Source: JAFLCA01 sp041907145
GTDB lineage: Bacteria > Bdellovibrionota_C > UBA2361 > JAFLCA01
NCBI GenBank assembly: GCA_041907145.1
Contig: JAYRHW010000171.1
Location: 1 to 11,833, forward strand
Length of the DNA: 11,833 bases
Direction of reading: 5' to 3'
Part shown: piece after piece, positions 4,502 to 11,833 of the stretch
Layout of the letters: the number at the start of each line of letters is the position of its first letter
Position numbering within the stretch: position 1 is the stretch's first letter
Translations under genes and position numbers: made by a program
Notes under the pieces: generated by a model
Database searches by the model: none
What the model saw: the letters and a program-made list of their open reading frames with translations, nothing else
What the model was told of the DNA's origin: nothing

Positions 4502-7500
4502 CTATCTTACCCTTTCACGCAGTCGTACTGCCTGGACTTCCACAGCCGACGGCTCAATGCCCAGAAATGATGCGGCGGCTCTTTGATAGGCGGCCACGGC
4601 GTTTGCATCTGTAAAGTCTGAAGGCCCCCGCTCATGAGCCGTCTTAGAGATGAATTGGTACACGGTTGCTTTCTGCGCTCTTCCCGAGCCTCGTTCTACG
4701 ACCAATCGATCGATTCGACCTGTCACTATTCCTTCCTTGGCGCGAACAGCGATGGGCAAATTGCGAAATAGCTCAACGTCGGCTTCAGGCTGCATAAATA
4801 TGCGGCGGCCGTCTTTGGTTCTGAGTAAGCTCTGGAAATAGGTGAGGGCCTCGGCTGCGCCGGGGGAGTTAGGATCAAACGATGGAGCAAGGTCTTCGGC
4901 TGTAGGCAAAGTCGCAAGCCACTCGGTGCCTAAACAGAGCCTCAAAAGCTGAGCATCCACCCGAGCGTCGGTGCCGGTGCGGAGCTCCAAATGTTGCTTC
5001 AAATCGACAACAGTTCCCTCCTCTAGCGCGCGAGAAAGAGGGAAAAGCAATCCTCTCCTTCGTCCGCGGGATGATTTGGCAAGAGTAACTGACCTTTGCG
5101 GCGGGCCCCTGTCGCTGCCGGGCTTATCCCTTTGCCCGAGGGACCTTGCAAAATCCCGACGCCCTTCGCTGTACAGCAATACGCCTTCGCTCTGCTGGCT
5201 CAGCGTCTTACGGAGAATATGCGAGAAGCTTAGGAAGTCCTGTTCCTTCGCATCGACAAGCATAAAAAGCCCATATCGAGCGCGCGTAAGAGCCACATAC
5301 AAAACGGAGAGAGCCTCCTCGACTTCACGGGATTTTCCTTGCTCATACATCAGCTTTAGTCTGGGCTCCAAGTTGCGCACCCCCTTATCTGCGTAGCGGG
5401 AAATATGACTTGGCGGCGCGGATGGGGAATCACGATAAAGAAGGAGTGAATCAGCTTGCGGCTTAGGTATGCGGCCATCAAGCTCAGGCAGCACCACGAC
5501 GTCGAACTCGAGGCCTTTGGATTTGTGAATGGTCATTACGCGAACGTTTGATGCTGACGGATTCTCGACGGGCGAAGCTTCGACCCACTCAATGAAATCG
5601 CTCAATCGCTTTCCGCGTCCGGGGCGATAAAGATGCGCCAGACCGACAAGCTGCTCTATTCGCTGCGAGTCATGAGTTGAAGCTAGCGGTTTAAGTGATG
5701 TAGCCCACTCCTTGAGTGTATCGCCTAAACCCTGAGAGGCAATGGTGCGGCGAAGAGCAATTCCCACTCGGTCAATTGACGCCGTGTCGGCGGCAGAGGA
5801 AATGCCGAGGGCTGACCCCAGCGGAGTCCGGCTGACCAGGAAGCCGGAAATCTTGTCGGCAGGATGCTCCGATAGTCTAAGGGCAGCGAGCAGCACACAG
5901 ACGCACCAAGAGTCCGTCAGCGGATTTCCCCCCTCGCCGCTGGCGCGTATACCGCGCTCCCAGAGGGATTCCAGCACTGACTTCACGGACCGATTGCGGC
6001 GAAGTAGAATTCCGACTGTTAGCCTCGGGTTCTGGTCGACGAGATCTTTCACCTGGTCGGAGGCAGCTGCAAAGAGCGCATCCTCGCTTTCTCCTTCTGC
6101 GCCCTCAACGGCACGAAGCTCCACATAGCCAGTGCGATCCGCCAGAGCAGTAGTATGCGGCTTGAATCGCCGACCCCAGTTCCTGAACACTTCAGGGTAT
6201 TCCAAGCCCTCCGATGGCTCAGAAATCATGCCAAATACCTTATTTACCGCAGTGATGATTTCGGGCGCAGAACGCCTGCTCTCGTCTCGGTGCTGTACAT
6301 GCTCGCGAAGCTGCGGAAATCGTTCCTCGAGTCGTTCGAAAATTTCGGCCACACCGCCGCGCCAACCATAAATTGCTTGCTTGGTGTCTCCGACACAGAA
6401 GAACGAATTCTCGGTGCTCTCCTTCGAGAGTATTTCAGCCACCATCGGTTCGAGTACTTGCCACTCAGCGCGCGAGGTATCTTGAAACTCATCGAGCAGC
6501 ACGTGGGCAACGCGGCTATCGAGTCGGTAGTAGAGCTCGGCTAGGTCTCCCAGCACCTGAGCCGAGGCCAAGGTATCTTTTATGCCCTCGAAATTCAGAA
6601 GCTGGGCGGATTGTCGGGCAGATTCAAAATGCTTGGCAAACTTCGACAAGAATTCCCAGGAGGCTTGGTTTTGCTCGCGCAGCCGCCCCAAAAAGAAGGC
6701 TCGCAGATGGGTAAGCAGAGGCTCCAACTCTTGGAAATATTCGGGGGGAATGGGTCGCTTACCGAAGGAGTGCTCCCCTGACAGTATTTTGCCGGTAATT
6801 CCATTTTCCAGAAAATACTCCCAGTCCTTTGCCTCGATTTTGCTCAAGGTCTGCGTCATCGCCTTCTGCCAAATTGCGTTTGGCTCTCCCTTCCCCGTGG
6901 TTGGAATTTCCAGCTTCGAGATTGCAGCAATGAGCTTTGGAAAGGCATCATCACTGAGCCCCCTGGGGACTTTTATCCAACGCCAGGCGGCCGAGGTGCT
7001 GCTCATCCAGCTGCTGTACAGCTCCGCAATTTCTCGCTCCAACTGGGTATGTACCTTGGTGCGGGTGTCGCCGCGATTCAGCATGTAGAATAGCTCAGCG
7101 AGTTCTGTGGGATCGGAATGCCGGCACAGTTCAGAGATGGCGTCTCGAATGAGACGGGCATCATCGTCGCTATCTGCCAGTCCCCAGCCGGGAGTCAATC
7201 CTAGCTCGAAGCTAAAGCTCTGAGCGATGGAAACGAAGAATGAGTCTAGTGTGCAGATAGAGAGTCGAGCCTGACACTGGATTAGCCGCGAAAGCGCGCT
7301 GCGAGCGTCATTACTGGAGAAGGTTTTGATTCCAAGATGAGTACCCAGTTCCTCGGCTGCGGCAGAATCGAGGCTGGCCGCCGCAAGACGTTGATAAACA
7401 CGCTCCAAAATTTCCCCAGCAGCTTTTCTGGTAAAGGTCGTGGCCAAAATTCTGTCGGGACTTTCTCCGTGGGCGATAAGCGATATGAATCGGTTTGAAA

Positions 7501-7573
7501 GCGCAAAGGTTTTGCCGCTGCCGGCGCTGGCGCGAATGACCGTGGGTTCGAATCGAGGGGCGGCTGAAGGCAT
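4502..7573 (-). CDS. addA: AddA-like UvrD/RecB-family DNA helicase with degenerate nuclease domain
   Basis: Superfamily 1A 3'-5' DNA helicase of 1023 residues, presumed motor subunit of an AddAB double-strand-break processing enzyme. Motifs in order: Walker A A-G-S-G-K-T (17-22); T-T-F-T-R-K-A-A (45-52); Walker B L-L-D-E-F-Q-D-T (359-366); G-D-T-K-Q-A-I-Y-G-W-R-G (395-406); T-I-H-K-S-K-G-L-E-F-D (681-691); L-Y-V-A-L-T-R-A-R (758-766). The C-terminus aligns with the RecB-type nuclease: E929/E934 region, G-R-I-D955-R, then where D-Y-K-T is expected it reads I975-S-K-T, so the second metal-binding Asp is missing and cleavage is probably lost. It is shorter than B. subtilis AddA. An in-frame TGA 12 nt upstream fixes the start at 7573 or later. 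It lies downstream of addB and next to yheU. Confidence 0.9.
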   Translation of the reverse strand: MPSAAPRFEPTVIRASAGSGKTFALSNRFISLIAHGESPDRILATTFTRKAAGEILERVYQRLAAASLDSAAAEELGTHLGIKTFSSNDARSALSRLIQCQARLSICTLDSFFVSIAQSFSFELGLTPGWGLADSDDDARLIRDAISELCRHSDPTELAELFYMLNRGDTRTKVHTQLEREIAELYSSWMSSTSAAWRWIKVPRGLSDDAFPKLIAAISKLEIPTTGKGEPNAIWQKAMTQTLSKIEAKDWEYFLENGITGKILSGEHSFGKRPIPPEYFQELEPLLTHLRAFFLGRLREQNQASWEFLSKFAKHFESARQSAQLLNFEGIKDTLASAQVLGDLAELYYRLDSRVAHVLLDEFQDTSRAEWQVLEPMVAEILSKESTENSFFCVGDTKQAIYGWRGGVAEIFERLEERFPQLREHVQHRDESRRSAPEIITAVNKVFGMISEPSEGLEYPEVFRNWGRRFKPHTTALADRTGYVELRAVEGAEGESEDALFAAASDQVKDLVDQNPRLTVGILLRRNRSVKSVLESLWERGIRASGEGGNPLTDSWCVCVLLAALRLSEHPADKISGFLVSRTPLGSALGISSAADTASIDRVGIALRRTIASQGLGDTLKEWATSLKPLASTHDSQRIEQLVGLAHLYRPGRGKRLSDFIEWVEASPVENPSASNVRVMTIHKSKGLEFDVVVLPELDGRIPKPQADSLLLYRDSPSAPPSHISRYADKGVRNLEPRLKLMYEQGKSREVEEALSVLYVALTRARYGLFMLVDAKEQDFLSFSHILRKTLSQQSEGVLLYSEGRRDFARSLGQRDKPGSDRGPPQRSVTLAKSSRGRRRGLLFPLSRALEEGTVVDLKQHLELRTGTDARVDAQLLRLCLGTEWLATLPTAEDLAPSFDPNSPGAAEALTYFQSLLRTKDGRRIFMQPEADVELFRNLPIAVRAKEGIVTGRIDRLVVERGSGRAQKATVYQFISKTAHERGPSDFTDANAVAAYQRAAASFLGIEPSAVEVQAVRLRERVR

Positions 7574-7738
7574 CTGCTTTAGTCAGTATTTAAACACTCT
7601 AAGGCTTTCTCAAATATTCCAGCTAAAATTTCACTACAAAGAACCTATCCTTATTGCATTCCATAGTCTTAGTCGGGAATCATTTCGCAGCTCGCTGCGC
7701 TCAGAATGCTCGACTTATTGCATTTGGCGTGACTATAT
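7574..7738. repeat. addB-addA gap with direct repeats and a palindromic repeat-like element
   Basis: The 165-bp gap contains an 11-bp perfect direct repeat, CTTATTGCATT, at 7650-7660 and 7714-7724. It brackets 53 bp whose core is a hairpin, CGCAG-CTCG-CTGCG (about 7685-7698). Read on the minus strand, the core resembles the short CATTCTGAGCGCAGCGA-type interspersed repeats that I recall from many bacterial intergenic regions. The direct repeats could be target-site duplications of a tiny insertion, but that is inference. The gap may also carry a separate addA promoter, though none is convincing. Confidence 0.4.
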
Positions 7739-7745
7739 TCACGCC
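7726..7745 (-). other. Hairpin over the addB stop codon
   Basis: A perfect 7-bp stem (GGCGTGA at 7726-7732, TCACGCC at 7739-7745) with a 6-nt loop includes the addB TGA stop. No T run follows on the minus strand, so I do not call a terminator. It may affect mRNA stability or attenuate transcription into addA. Confidence 0.4.
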
Positions 7746-10528
7746 ACCTTGTCTTCCGTACGAAATCCAAACTCTTGCCCCACGATAAGCCTAAATTCAT
7801 CAAAGCTTCCGCTTGCTAACCGTTTGGGCGGCCAGAAAACTTGCTGCCGTACGAGTGACGCAAGGACCTTGGCTTCCTCAATGGCGGATCGATACTCCGC
7901 TTCCTCCCAGGAGGCCTCTGCCTCGCGGCAGTTTTTCAAATCGGCTGGCAGGAGGATGAACCCGGTGCGAATGATTCCTGAGATTCCACTTCGCTCTAAG
8001 AGATAGCGGTAAAGCGGCAATTGAAGATCAATCCAAGAATGATTTCGCTGATGAGTCTTGTCCGGCAGGTCTCCGCGTTCACCCGTTTTGTAGTCAAAAA
8101 TAAACCACTCTTTGCTTCTGGGATGATAGTCTATGCGATCGATGCGCCCTAAAAGCTGCATCGATGTACCGGAGGACAAGGCGAGAGTCGATTGTTCGGG
8201 TGCAACCGAAAATTCAACCTCTTTGATTTGCCAACCCTGCATGGCCCAGTCAGCTTGCCAACCGGCGAACGCCTTGAGGCGTGCTTCTGCCTGGAGTTTC
8301 TGCACAAAGAGCGTGGCTAAGGGGCGGGCGCCAAAATAGGACTGGAATTCTTGGGAAAAGCTATCAAGCAAAAATTCCTCGATTTTTCCAGCATCCACTT
8401 CCCCTCGGGAGCTGCTTCTGCCGAAGGCTGTGAGCACAGAGTGCATCAACGTTCCCACCGAGGCAGCAGTAAGTTCCAAAGCGGAGTCATCAAGGTCGTA
8501 GAGCCCGAGCACATGACGTAGATAGTACCGGTACGGGCAGGCTATATAGTCTTTGAAGCTCGTGACCTTCATGGTGTTGGGGGGCGTCTTCAGGGGTTCA
8601 GGGCGCGGTGGCTCTCGGACTGCGTTCGCGGACGGCTCTGCCTCCTGCGGACGATGTTCTTCCTTGGTTGACTCGAAGAAGAGTTGAATAGTCTTGGCGA
8701 CCTCGTCCGCCTTGTCGGTGAGCAGAAGTCTGCTTGGTTTGAGAGGGGAGCCCTGCGCATCTAAGCGAGTGGCAAAGAGTCTCAAAAATCTACCTTCCGC
8801 GGCGATGGCTGAGAGCATGTAGGCATCGCGGTCGTATCTGCGATCATTATCAAGCAACCCCAGTTTGCTGCGTAACTGGTTTGGCAAAAAGGGATCGGCA
8901 TTGATGCTCTCAGGTGCGAATCCTTCATTGAGGCTGGTAACGATGAGGGCCCTTCCGTCATCGAGGTGCAGCTCCAGCCACCCCAAAAGTTCAATGGATG
9001 CGCCCGTGCCGCCTGTCTCAACAAACTGTCCCGCTGCCTGGCTAAGGAGTAGGCGTAGCGCCTCGCTGGCCGGCAGTACGGTATGCTCCGCCGTTGCCAT
9101 GTGGTGCATTTCACCCAGCTGCTCATGGAGAATATCGCAAGCCTGCAGCACCAAGTCATCTTCGGGAATGTGAGGATTGAGCGGCTTGGAGCCAAAGACT
9201 GAAACCAGCACCTTTACTATTTCGGGAGCCCAGTCGGCCAGTGGTTTGGGGGGACCCTGAAGCTTCCCAAGAATCGCGTGCATGGCGCGAATCGTCAGCG
9301 CCGGCACCCTGGCCGAGCCATCAATATTTGGCAGTGAGCTGCTTACCGCCGCTTGCAGATGAAGGTTGTGATAATTATCGAGAGCTTCCAAGAGACTCTT
9401 TCTTGTCTTTTCCAGTGACCCTAGTTCCTTGGTTTCGAGCAGTGCTGCCTCAACATAGGGATGGCGCACCAGCGTACTAAAAGCATGGAAGCTCTGCGAG
9501 CCGAGGTAGTCTGCCAGCAGGCGCAGAAAGGTGACCGGGGGCGTGTTCTCAAGAGGGAACCCGGCAGCATCGCGTACTGGAATAGACTGCTCGCCCAAAG
9601 CTTCGATAAGCAATGGTTTGCTGTCCCGGGCGCAGGTCCCGATAGTGATTTCATCGGCCGAAACCTTGGCATTCAACTCCGCTAAGGCCTTGAGTGCTGC
9701 GTGAGCCTGGGCCGCCGGATCGCGGGCAAAGTGAATGGAACTCTCAGGAAGTTCAATTGTCCGCGAAAGCCATGTGCCAGCAATGACGCAGCCGAACTCA
9801 TCGAAGAGACTTTGCAGATTTGCTGGAGCATGCACCAAAGAAACCATGCTGCCGTTGGCTTCCTGCAGCATCTTGCGGGGAAGCAGGGCAAGTTCCGCGA
9901 CTCCCACCAGAACCAGCGTGCCGTGAATCTGGCAGCGACCCTCCGCGGCAGCAATTCTTCGTTCGGTGTGAATATCTTCTTTATTGAGTTCCTTGAGTCT
10001 GCGCCTAAAGAGCTGCTCGACGGAAGCTAGTACATCCCAGCGATCGTCGGCAAAGAGAGCAGAGCCCGAACGGCAATATTCAGCAACAGCCGCAAAGTCA
10101 TAGCCGCCGGCTCCAACTTCGGCGTGCAGCTTCTCGATTCGCTGAGCAATCAGAAACCAGGCGTGCGCATTATCGGCGTCGGGGGGACGGGAAATGCAGG
10201 CGGCGAGTTGTTTGGGCGCAGTTTGCCGCAGTGCCTCAAACCAAGCCATGCGGCGCTCGAGTGTATTAGCTGTTTCATTCTTAGGCCGGTAGAGCAGCTC
10301 GGGCAGCTCGCCGGTGGTGAAGAATTCAGGAAGCAAGACAGGCCTGTCGGACTTTTCTGCGCCTTCGACGAGCAGCTCGGTGAACCTCCGGAGGGCACGA
10401 TTGCCAGGCAGTACGACCTTGTAGCCGCGCAGATCAATCGCCCGCTCATTCCCAGCGCGGGCCAGCAGCCAATCAGCGGCCTGGGGTAAGCAGGGCTTGG
10501 ACCAATCAAGGAAGATGCGCTCACTCAT
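7739..10528 (-). CDS. addB: AddB-like PD-(D/E)XK nuclease subunit
   Basis: A 929-residue protein, presumed partner of the AddA-like helicase in end resection for recombination. The N-terminal half has the AddB degenerate helicase fold: V-V-L-P-G-N-R-A-L-R-R (38-48) lies where Walker A would be, without a P-loop Lys. The conserved block L-N-E-G-F-A-P (533-539) follows. The C-terminal RecB-type nuclease is complete: C664-P-Y-R-Y-Y-L, H696, E772, G-R-I-D797, D812-Y-K814-T, and Q836-L-P-L-Y. Iron-sulphur AddB proteins have one Cys before the nuclease and three near the C-terminus; here only C664 is in place and C867 is alone, so no cluster is expected. ATG 10528 fits the family N-terminus (M-S-E-R-I-F). 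An upstream TTG at 10600 would add 24 residues. Neither start has a strong ribosome binding site. The gene is divergent from rmuC. Confidence 0.87.
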   Translation of the reverse strand: MSERIFLDWSKPCLPQAADWLLARAGNERAIDLRGYKVVLPGNRALRRFTELLVEGAEKSDRPVLLPEFFTTGELPELLYRPKNETANTLERRMAWFEALRQTAPKQLAACISRPPDADNAHAWFLIAQRIEKLHAEVGAGGYDFAAVAEYCRSGSALFADDRWDVLASVEQLFRRRLKELNKEDIHTERRIAAAEGRCQIHGTLVLVGVAELALLPRKMLQEANGSMVSLVHAPANLQSLFDEFGCVIAGTWLSRTIELPESSIHFARDPAAQAHAALKALAELNAKVSADEITIGTCARDSKPLLIEALGEQSIPVRDAAGFPLENTPPVTFLRLLADYLGSQSFHAFSTLVRHPYVEAALLETKELGSLEKTRKSLLEALDNYHNLHLQAAVSSSLPNIDGSARVPALTIRAMHAILGKLQGPPKPLADWAPEIVKVLVSVFGSKPLNPHIPEDDLVLQACDILHEQLGEMHHMATAEHTVLPASEALRLLLSQAAGQFVETGGTGASIELLGWLELHLDDGRALIVTSLNEGFAPESINADPFLPNQLRSKLGLLDNDRRYDRDAYMLSAIAAEGRFLRLFATRLDAQGSPLKPSRLLLTDKADEVAKTIQLFFESTKEEHRPQEAEPSANAVREPPRPEPLKTPPNTMKVTSFKDYIACPYRYYLRHVLGLYDLDDSALELTAASVGTLMHSVLTAFGRSSSRGEVDAGKIEEFLLDSFSQEFQSYFGARPLATLFVQKLQAEARLKAFAGWQADWAMQGWQIKEVEFSVAPEQSTLALSSGTSMQLLGRIDRIDYHPRSKEWFIFDYKTGERGDLPDKTHQRNHSWIDLQLPLYRYLLERSGISGIIRTGFILLPADLKNCREAEASWEEAEYRSAIEEAKVLASLVRQQVFWPPKRLASGSFDEFRLIVGQEFGFRTEDKVA

Positions 10529-10616
10529 TTGCGTAAAACTACCCGAAAACAGGAGGGAATTGGAATAAGTAATGATCGTTTGCAGTATCGCCAGCCACAA
10601 CGCGCTTTCATCCTAG

Positions 10617-10636
10617 CTATAGAAATGTTCTTATAG
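10617..10636. promoter_or_regulatory. Inverted repeat in the addB-rmuC divergent region
   Basis: CTATAGAA (10617-10624) and TTCTTATAG (10628-10636) form a dyad with one unpaired base, centred on ATG. It lies 30-50 nt before the rmuC start and 90 nt before addB. It does not match the LexA boxes I know. It could be an operator shared by the divergent genes or a chance dyad. The 138-bp region has no clear sigma70 promoter, although TATAGA at 10618-10623 could be a -10 for rmuC. Confidence 0.3.
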
Positions 10637-10666
10637 GAAGGCTGCCTTTCGAAGTGATCCAACGCT

Positions 10667-11833
10667 ATGACATCAACAATTCTGGTACTGCTTGCCGTCT
10701 CTATTGTTCTAGAGCTCTATCTCATTTTCCGCCCTGTCGGTCGGGAATTTTTGCAACTCGGCAGCCGTTTCGACGTCATCGAAAAGGGCAACGAGCGGCT
10801 AGAGCGAGAGTTTCGTGATGAGTTAGCCAAAGTTCGCAAGGAAAATTTAGAGCATGCTCGCCATGACCGTGAGGAAATCAGCGCTTCATTGACGCGCTTT
10901 AATGAGCTGATTGTCAAAAATATCCAGCTGCTTTCCACGACTCAGAAGGACCAGCTCGAGAAATTGACCGAATCCAACGAACGCAAGCTCGAGCACCTGC
11001 GCTCCACCTTTGATGAGCGCGTGCGTCTGCTGCAGGAAGATAATGGCAAACGACTGGAGCAGATGCGCGCCACGGTGGATGAAAAGCTTCAAGGCACGCT
11101 CGAAAAGCGGCTGGGTGAATCATTCAAGCTAGTCTCGGAGAGGCTGGAGCAGGTGCATAAAGGTCTGGGTGAGATGCAGACCTTGGCAGTCGGAGTAGGG
11201 GATCTAAAGCGCACGCTTACGAATGTCAAAACTCGAGGTGGTTGGGGCGAGGTGCAGCTTGAAGCGTTGCTGTCCGAGATTTTAACTGACGCACAGTACG
11301 AGAAAAACGTTAAGACCAATCCCAGGAGCAATGAGCTAGTGGAGTTCGCTATTTCCTTGCCCGGGCGTGGCGACAAAGATCAGAGTAGTGTTTGGCTGCC
11401 GCTCGACTCGAAATTCCCGATTGAGGACTATCAGAGGCTCGTGGCCGCCCAAGAGGCGGCAGACCTTGCTGCCATCGAGACCGCGGCGGCTACTCTGGAA
11501 GCTCGGATAAAGACTTTCGCAAGGGATATCAGCAGCAAATATGTAAATCCGCCGCATACGACGGACTTCGGCATCATGTTCCTTCCTACTGAGGGACTGT
11601 ATGCTGAAGTGGTGCGCCGCAGGGGTCTGCTTGAGACTTTGCAGCGCGATTTTCGCGTCGTGGTTAGCGGACCGGCAACATTTGGCGCCTTCCTCAATTC
11701 ACTGCAGATGGGTTTTAGAACCCTGGCGATAGAGAAGCGATCGAGCGAGGTTTGGAAGCTCTTGGGTGCGGTAAAGACGGACTTCGGTAAATTTTCTACG
11801 CTCTTGGAGGGGGTAAAGAAGAAGTTGGAGCAG
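10667..11833 (+). CDS. rmuC: RmuC-type DNA recombination protein (3' end beyond window)
   Basis: 389 residues are visible and the frame is open at the right edge, so the gene is partial. A single N-terminal membrane helix (3-22) is followed by a long charged coiled coil (about 35-165) with repeating blocks such as K-L-E-H-L-R-S-T-F-D-E and R-L-E-Q-M-R-A-T-V-D-E. The RmuC domain then begins: T-R-G-G-W-G-E-V-Q-L-E (189-199), L-P-L-D-S-K-F-P (244-251), F-L-P-T-E-G-L-Y-A-E-V (305-315), G-P-A-T-F-G-A-F-L-N-S-L-Q-M-G-F (335-350). RmuC is proposed to be a nuclease-fold protein that limits inversions at short inverted repeats. Here it would be tethered to the inner membrane facing the cytoplasm. The start is ATG 10667, immediately ahead of the membrane helix. 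No strong ribosome binding site is seen. It is divergent from addB. Confidence 0.95.
   Translation, partial: MTSTILVLLAVSIVLELYLIFRPVGREFLQLGSRFDVIEKGNERLEREFRDELAKVRKENLEHARHDREEISASLTRFNELIVKNIQLLSTTQKDQLEKLTESNERKLEHLRSTFDERVRLLQEDNGKRLEQMRATVDEKLQGTLEKRLGESFKLVSERLEQVHKGLGEMQTLAVGVGDLKRTLTNVKTRGGWGEVQLEALLSEILTDAQYEKNVKTNPRSNELVEFAISLPGRGDKDQSSVWLPLDSKFPIEDYQRLVAAQEAADLAAIETAAATLEARIKTFARDISSKYVNPPHTTDFGIMFLPTEGLYAEVVRRRGLLETLQRDFRVVVSGPATFGAFLNSLQMGFRTLAIEKRSSEVWKLLGAVKTDFGKFSTLLEGVKKKLEQ

Noticed and set aside
4971..5396. Plus-strand ORF of 141 codons
   Set aside because: Lies wholly antisense to the AddA-like gene, with Ser/Arg-rich low-quality translation typical of a shadow frame.
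7535..7560. tRNA T-arm-like string GGTTCGAATC on the plus strand
   Set aside because: The flanking bases do not pair as a T stem and no acceptor or anticodon arm surrounds it; it is the complement of the addA codons for R-F-E-P.
10529..10600. 24-residue N-terminal extension of AddB from TTG 10600
   Set aside because: The added sequence is not like AddB N-termini, whereas M-S-E-R-I-F from ATG 10528 is. It cannot be fully excluded.
4502..11833. A defence island built on the helicase-nuclease pair
   Set aside because: Domain order and partner genes fit AddAB repair plus RmuC; no restriction, toxin, reverse transcriptase or other defence genes are present.

Overview
The window (about 11.8 kb, GC close to half) looks like chromosomal DNA of a Gram-negative bacterium, probably a proteobacterium in the broad sense. 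Support comes from a YheU/UPF0270 protein (family best known from gammaproteobacteria), an Rrf2 regulator, an AddAB-type helicase-nuclease pair and a membrane-anchored RmuC. I cannot place the lineage further. I see no rRNA, tRNA, CRISPR array, transposase or phage gene.

Left part (1-3236, all + strand): a nitronate monooxygenase-family flavoprotein whose frame is open at the left edge; a doubtful 50-residue basic ORF ending in a hairpin; then a compact redox-looking unit. This unit holds a YwnA-like Rrf2 regulator, a previously uncalled 50-residue cysteine-rich peptide (1923-2075), a strong hairpin, and an Old Yellow Enzyme family alkene reductase. The regulator and the peptide each have a promoter whose -35 and -10 hexamers form an inverted repeat of the type TTGTA...TACAA, which suggests shared control by the Rrf2 protein.

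Middle (3237-4285): gene-poor. It holds one unrecognised 128-residue soluble protein with a good ribosome binding site, a very small ORF overlapping its stop codon (TAATG), and some dyads of unknown meaning.

Right part (4286-11833): a DNA-repair block. On the minus strand, in transcription order, lie addB-like (10528-7739), a 165-bp gap with a small repeat-like element, addA-like (7573-4502), and yheU/UPF0270 (4498-4286), which starts 3 nt after the addA stop. Divergent from addB, on the plus strand, is rmuC, truncated by the right edge. The AddAB pair shows complementary decay. AddA keeps all helicase motifs but its nuclease DYKT motif reads ISKT. AddB keeps a complete nuclease motif (DYKT) but has no Walker A lysine and lacks the C-terminal cysteine cluster of classical iron-sulphur AddB. 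The predicted enzyme therefore has one motor and one nuclease, carried on different subunits.

The two most interesting points are the uncalled cysteine-rich peptide in the Rrf2/OYE unit and the single-nuclease AddAB layout.
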